This document shows positions 61,991 through 64,000 of a DNA stretch of 64,000 nt, one piece after another. Positions within the stretch are counted from its first letter, which is position 1, and each line of letters starts with the position of its first letter. Origin of the DNA: Plectrocnemia conspersa (lineage: Eukaryota > Arthropoda > Insecta > Trichoptera > Polycentropodidae); contig VTFK01000160.1 in NCBI GenBank assembly GCA_009617715.1, forward strand, positions 372,001 through 436,000, written 5' to 3'. The position numbers and the translations under genes are program-made. The notes beneath the pieces were generated by a model, which searched no databases, was not told the origin of the DNA, and saw nothing but the letters and a program-made list of their open reading frames with translations.

Positions 61991-62771
61991 TAAGCAATGT
62001 GATTTATATGTTTTAAAAGAGTCGGTGCGTATTCACTGAATTGCCAATAACGTTAGAAGCAGATTTAAAAATATATAGTATGTATTATATAATATATACA
62101 CATATATTCTTAAACAGTTAAATATAGTTGTCGTACCACACTTATTTTGGAAATTTTAAGATTAAATTTGAAACATATGTATTTCTTGGTATTCAAACTT
62201 TCAATTAATACAGCACTATAATTGTTTATGTCATAGACGGAATTATTTATGGTAGTTATAAATAAAAAATCATATATTATATATATTTTCAACAGTTGTG
62301 TATTAATAAAAATATAGTCAGAATTTTTGATCTCAAGTGGGTCTAAATATTTTGTTAAATCTAATTCAAACGATACTTAAATTAAATATTTTTAAGGAAC
62401 AAAGAATTCTCAGAACCCATTTTGCTCAAATCCTTCCTACGCGTAGGTGGTTCCAGAAAGCTTTAACATTTCTTAAATGTATTACGATTTCAAATGTCGT
62501 CATTAAAAATTAGTTATTGGAACCTTTGTGGTGTTTTTACAACATTACAAACTCTAATACGGGACTTCTATAATCGGTAATCTATTTCTTATCTCAGGCT
62601 ATTTTTTCTCTTCAACAATATATTTTTATTGTTTTTAAGAACTTTTTTGGATCAATTTATGCGGTACCCGCTTGTCTATTTTTTCACTTTTCATCCAGAT
62701 GTCGTGAAAACTTTTAGTCTGGTGCGAATGCAATGTTTTGCCCCGATAACCCGTACGAATTAAAATATATC
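61991..62771. other. AT-rich tract without genes
   Basis: AT-rich noncoding DNA with a mixed interval at 62400-62480 and 62640-62770; nothing recognised. Confidence 0.55.
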
Positions 62772-62800
62772 CACATCAAAAGCAGTAAAATCGTGCCGTT
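62772..62800 (+). mobile_element. Fragment of the foldback-element left arm
   Basis: CACATCAAAAGCAGTAAAAT followed by CGTGCCG matches the inner part of the left arm of the neighbouring foldback element (62926-62952) with a few changes. It is 61 bp from the intact element, so it is probably an older, broken copy beside it. Confidence 0.7.
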
Positions 62801-62860
62801 CTCGACTATTTATAACAATATTACAATTTACAATAAGTGAGAATATAATAAAGGATATCT

Positions 62861-63094
62861 AAACCAAATTTTGCCCAATAGGAGAGCGCAAAAAACAATT
62901 ATCACTTCTCAGAAGTCAAAAATTCACGTCAAAAGCAATAAAATCATGTCGGCGCCGTCGCAGTGAAAACGCTCGTTACCGAGCGTTTTCACTGCGACGG
63001 CGCCGACACGATTTTATTGCTTTTGACGTGAATTTTTGCCTTCTGAGAAATGATAATTGTTTTTTGCGCTCTCCTATTGACCAAAATTCGGTTT
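62861..63094. mobile_element. Foldback (long inverted repeat) element, 234 bp
   Basis: Two 115-bp arms (62861-62975 and 62980-63094) are reverse complements, with about six mismatches (near 95% identity) around a 4-nt loop TTAC. The innermost 28 bp of each arm (62948-62975 and 62980-63007) pair perfectly and are very CpG-rich, in sharp contrast to the AT-rich outer arms. There is no coding capacity. Related single arms at 16526-16617 and 62772-62800 show it is a dispersed family. It resembles foldback/MITE-type DNA transposons; target duplications were not clear. If transcribed it would form a hairpin RNA of about 115 bp. Confidence 0.9.
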
Positions 63095-63619
63095 AAAAAT
63101 ACTTTGATCATCCCTCTTATATTATAAGTCTAAAGTAATATATGTAAGGGTAGTTATCATATTTTTAAAAGGTAGTATAATATTTAAATGCAGACAAACT
63201 GTGGAGCAATATGTGAGGTGCGTGGTGCAATATGTACTTATTCTTCCGTTTGCTTTCCCCTGAGAGATGAGTTGGCTTAGTTTGTATTTTGGTCTTGACC
63301 TAACGAAAGTTATAAAACTATAATTAGTTGTAGAACCTTCATTAGTTTAGGTTTGGGTTTGAACAGCAAATGAACGTTTTGCAACTTTCAAATTAAGTTT
63401 CATAGACATTTTAGAGCAGCATATTATCGCCTATCAGTTAAATTATACTTTCGCTAGTAGAAATATATATCTACTGGTGAAAATGTATTTGGACTTCACT
63501 AGTGACATATGAAAAATTTGCATTCACTGCATTTAATGTAAATAAATAATGATAAGTATGTAAATATATATATTACTACGTATAGAAAAGTTGAAATCAT
63601 ATAATTTTACTAGCATCTG
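63095..63619. other. AT-rich tract with family D repeats
   Basis: Noncoding DNA containing the AACAGCAAATG and TTTAGAGCAGC words of family D and its palindromic core (63447-63484), similar to 57.45-57.82 kb. Confidence 0.5.
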
Positions 63620-63670
63620 CTAAATAAATAATATTTTCACTGATAAAAATATATAGCTACCGGTGAAAAT
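63447..63670. repeat. Family D palindromic cores, copies 2 and 3
   Basis: Cores at 63447-63484 (GCTAGTAGAAATATATATCT then ACTGGTGAAAAT) and 63633-63670 (TTTTCACTGATAAAAATATA then GCTACCGGTGAAAAT) are imperfect palindromes of the form TTTTCAC-TAGTAGA...TCTACTG-GTGAAAA. They lie 186 bp apart, and GTGACATAT..AAATTTGCA follows copy 2 much as ATGACATATT..ATATTTGCA follows copy 3. That suggests a tandem duplication of about 186 bp. Confidence 0.6.
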
Positions 63671-63895
63671 GATTTTATTAAAATGACATATTTTAAAAAA
63701 TATTTGCAGCTTAGATTCTATATATTTTTTTAGGAATAACCCGAGAATTTCTGGTTTCGGATCAGGGACATTTTTACCGATTTTATTAAGATTCATAGTA
63801 TTTAATTCAATTCCTTGCATTTTTCTAGCTAAATTCAAGGGGGGTGGCAAATATACAAATCTGTCCCACCAAATGACGTCAATACATCTCTTATC
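63620..63895 (-). CDS. Unassigned open stretch, possible coding relic
   Basis: The minus strand is open for about 91 codons from 63895 down to a stop at 63620. The upstream half is protein-like in composition (for example RCIDVIWWDRFVYLPPPLNL and GKNVPDPKPEILGLF). The downstream half runs into family D repeat sequence. No initiator ATG lies near the start of the open stretch, and I recognise no family. It may be an exon or transposon relic; the length alone does not prove coding. Confidence 0.2.
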   Translation of the reverse strand, partial: DKRCIDVIWWDRFVYLPPPLNLARKMQGIELNTMNLNKIGKNVPDPKPEILGLFLKKYIESKLQIFFKICHFNKIIFTGSYIFLSVKILFI

Positions 63896-64000
63896 TTACA
63901 TTGTCTAGTTGCTTCATGATTAAAATGTTTATTATAAAGCTTAGTATATATACATATGTATTCACAACCTAATTTCCATGTAAACAAACACGAAAAACAC
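63896..64000. other. AT-rich end of window
   Basis: Short AT-rich stretch with nothing recognised; features may continue beyond the window. Confidence 0.5.

Overview
The window looks like nuclear DNA of an invertebrate animal, probably an insect. It is strongly AT-rich and has no operon structure or bacterial-type gene packing. CpG is freely used in the GC-richer patches. The recognisable coding relics are animal transposon families: a mariner-like element, a pogo/Tigger-like element, a non-LTR retrotransposon and a hAT-type element. I could not assign a species or order. I found no convincing host protein-coding gene, tRNA, rRNA or CRISPR array in 64 kb. The longest open frames (up to about 127 codons) are no longer than chance allows at this composition. 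The window is best read as a gene desert or the interior of a very long intron.

Two kinds of sequence alternate. Long, nearly featureless AT-rich tracts (for example 11.3-13.3, 21.8-22.7, 33.4-34.7, 46.5-48, 50.8-53 and 57.2-60 kb) are interrupted by about 25-30 patches of 200-700 bp with higher GC, many CpGs and little repetition (for example 0.1-0.56, 3.5-4.0, 7.1-7.5, 15.6-16.0, 18.4-19.1, 20.8-21.3, 25.6-26.1, 29.2-29.6, 32.7-33.4, 43.8-44.4, 48.9-49.9, 53.0-53.6 and 56.6-57.2 kb). Such patches are what conserved regulatory elements of a developmental locus would look like. Several hold palindromes or close-set homeodomain-like sites (TTTATG, GTCGTAAA, TAATCC, ATGCAAAT). Their regulatory role is inference.

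Mobile DNA is modest, old and mostly in the right half. A hAT-type non-autonomous element at 58091-58599 has a perfect 8-bp target duplication. Beside it lies a frameshifted LINE reverse-transcriptase C-terminus (58870-59345, minus). A decayed mariner transposase N-terminus lies at 38430-38701 (minus) and a decayed pogo/Tigger-like C-terminus at 24990-25215 (minus). A striking 234-bp foldback element (62861-63094) has 115-bp arms about 95% identical around a 4-nt loop; single-arm relics lie at 16526-16617 and 62772-62800. Four same-orientation copies of an unnamed repeat ('family A') lie between 34.8 and 48.6 kb. Smaller families B, C and D occur elsewhere.

The most unusual structural signal is a run of four hairpins within 275 bp (17277-17551). 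A 15-bp perfect inverted repeat around an 88-bp spacer (43816-43933) and a 23-bp perfect inverted repeat with a 12-nt loop (9990-10047) are also notable. These could be precursors of small RNAs, transposon relics or cruciform sites; the sequence alone cannot decide.
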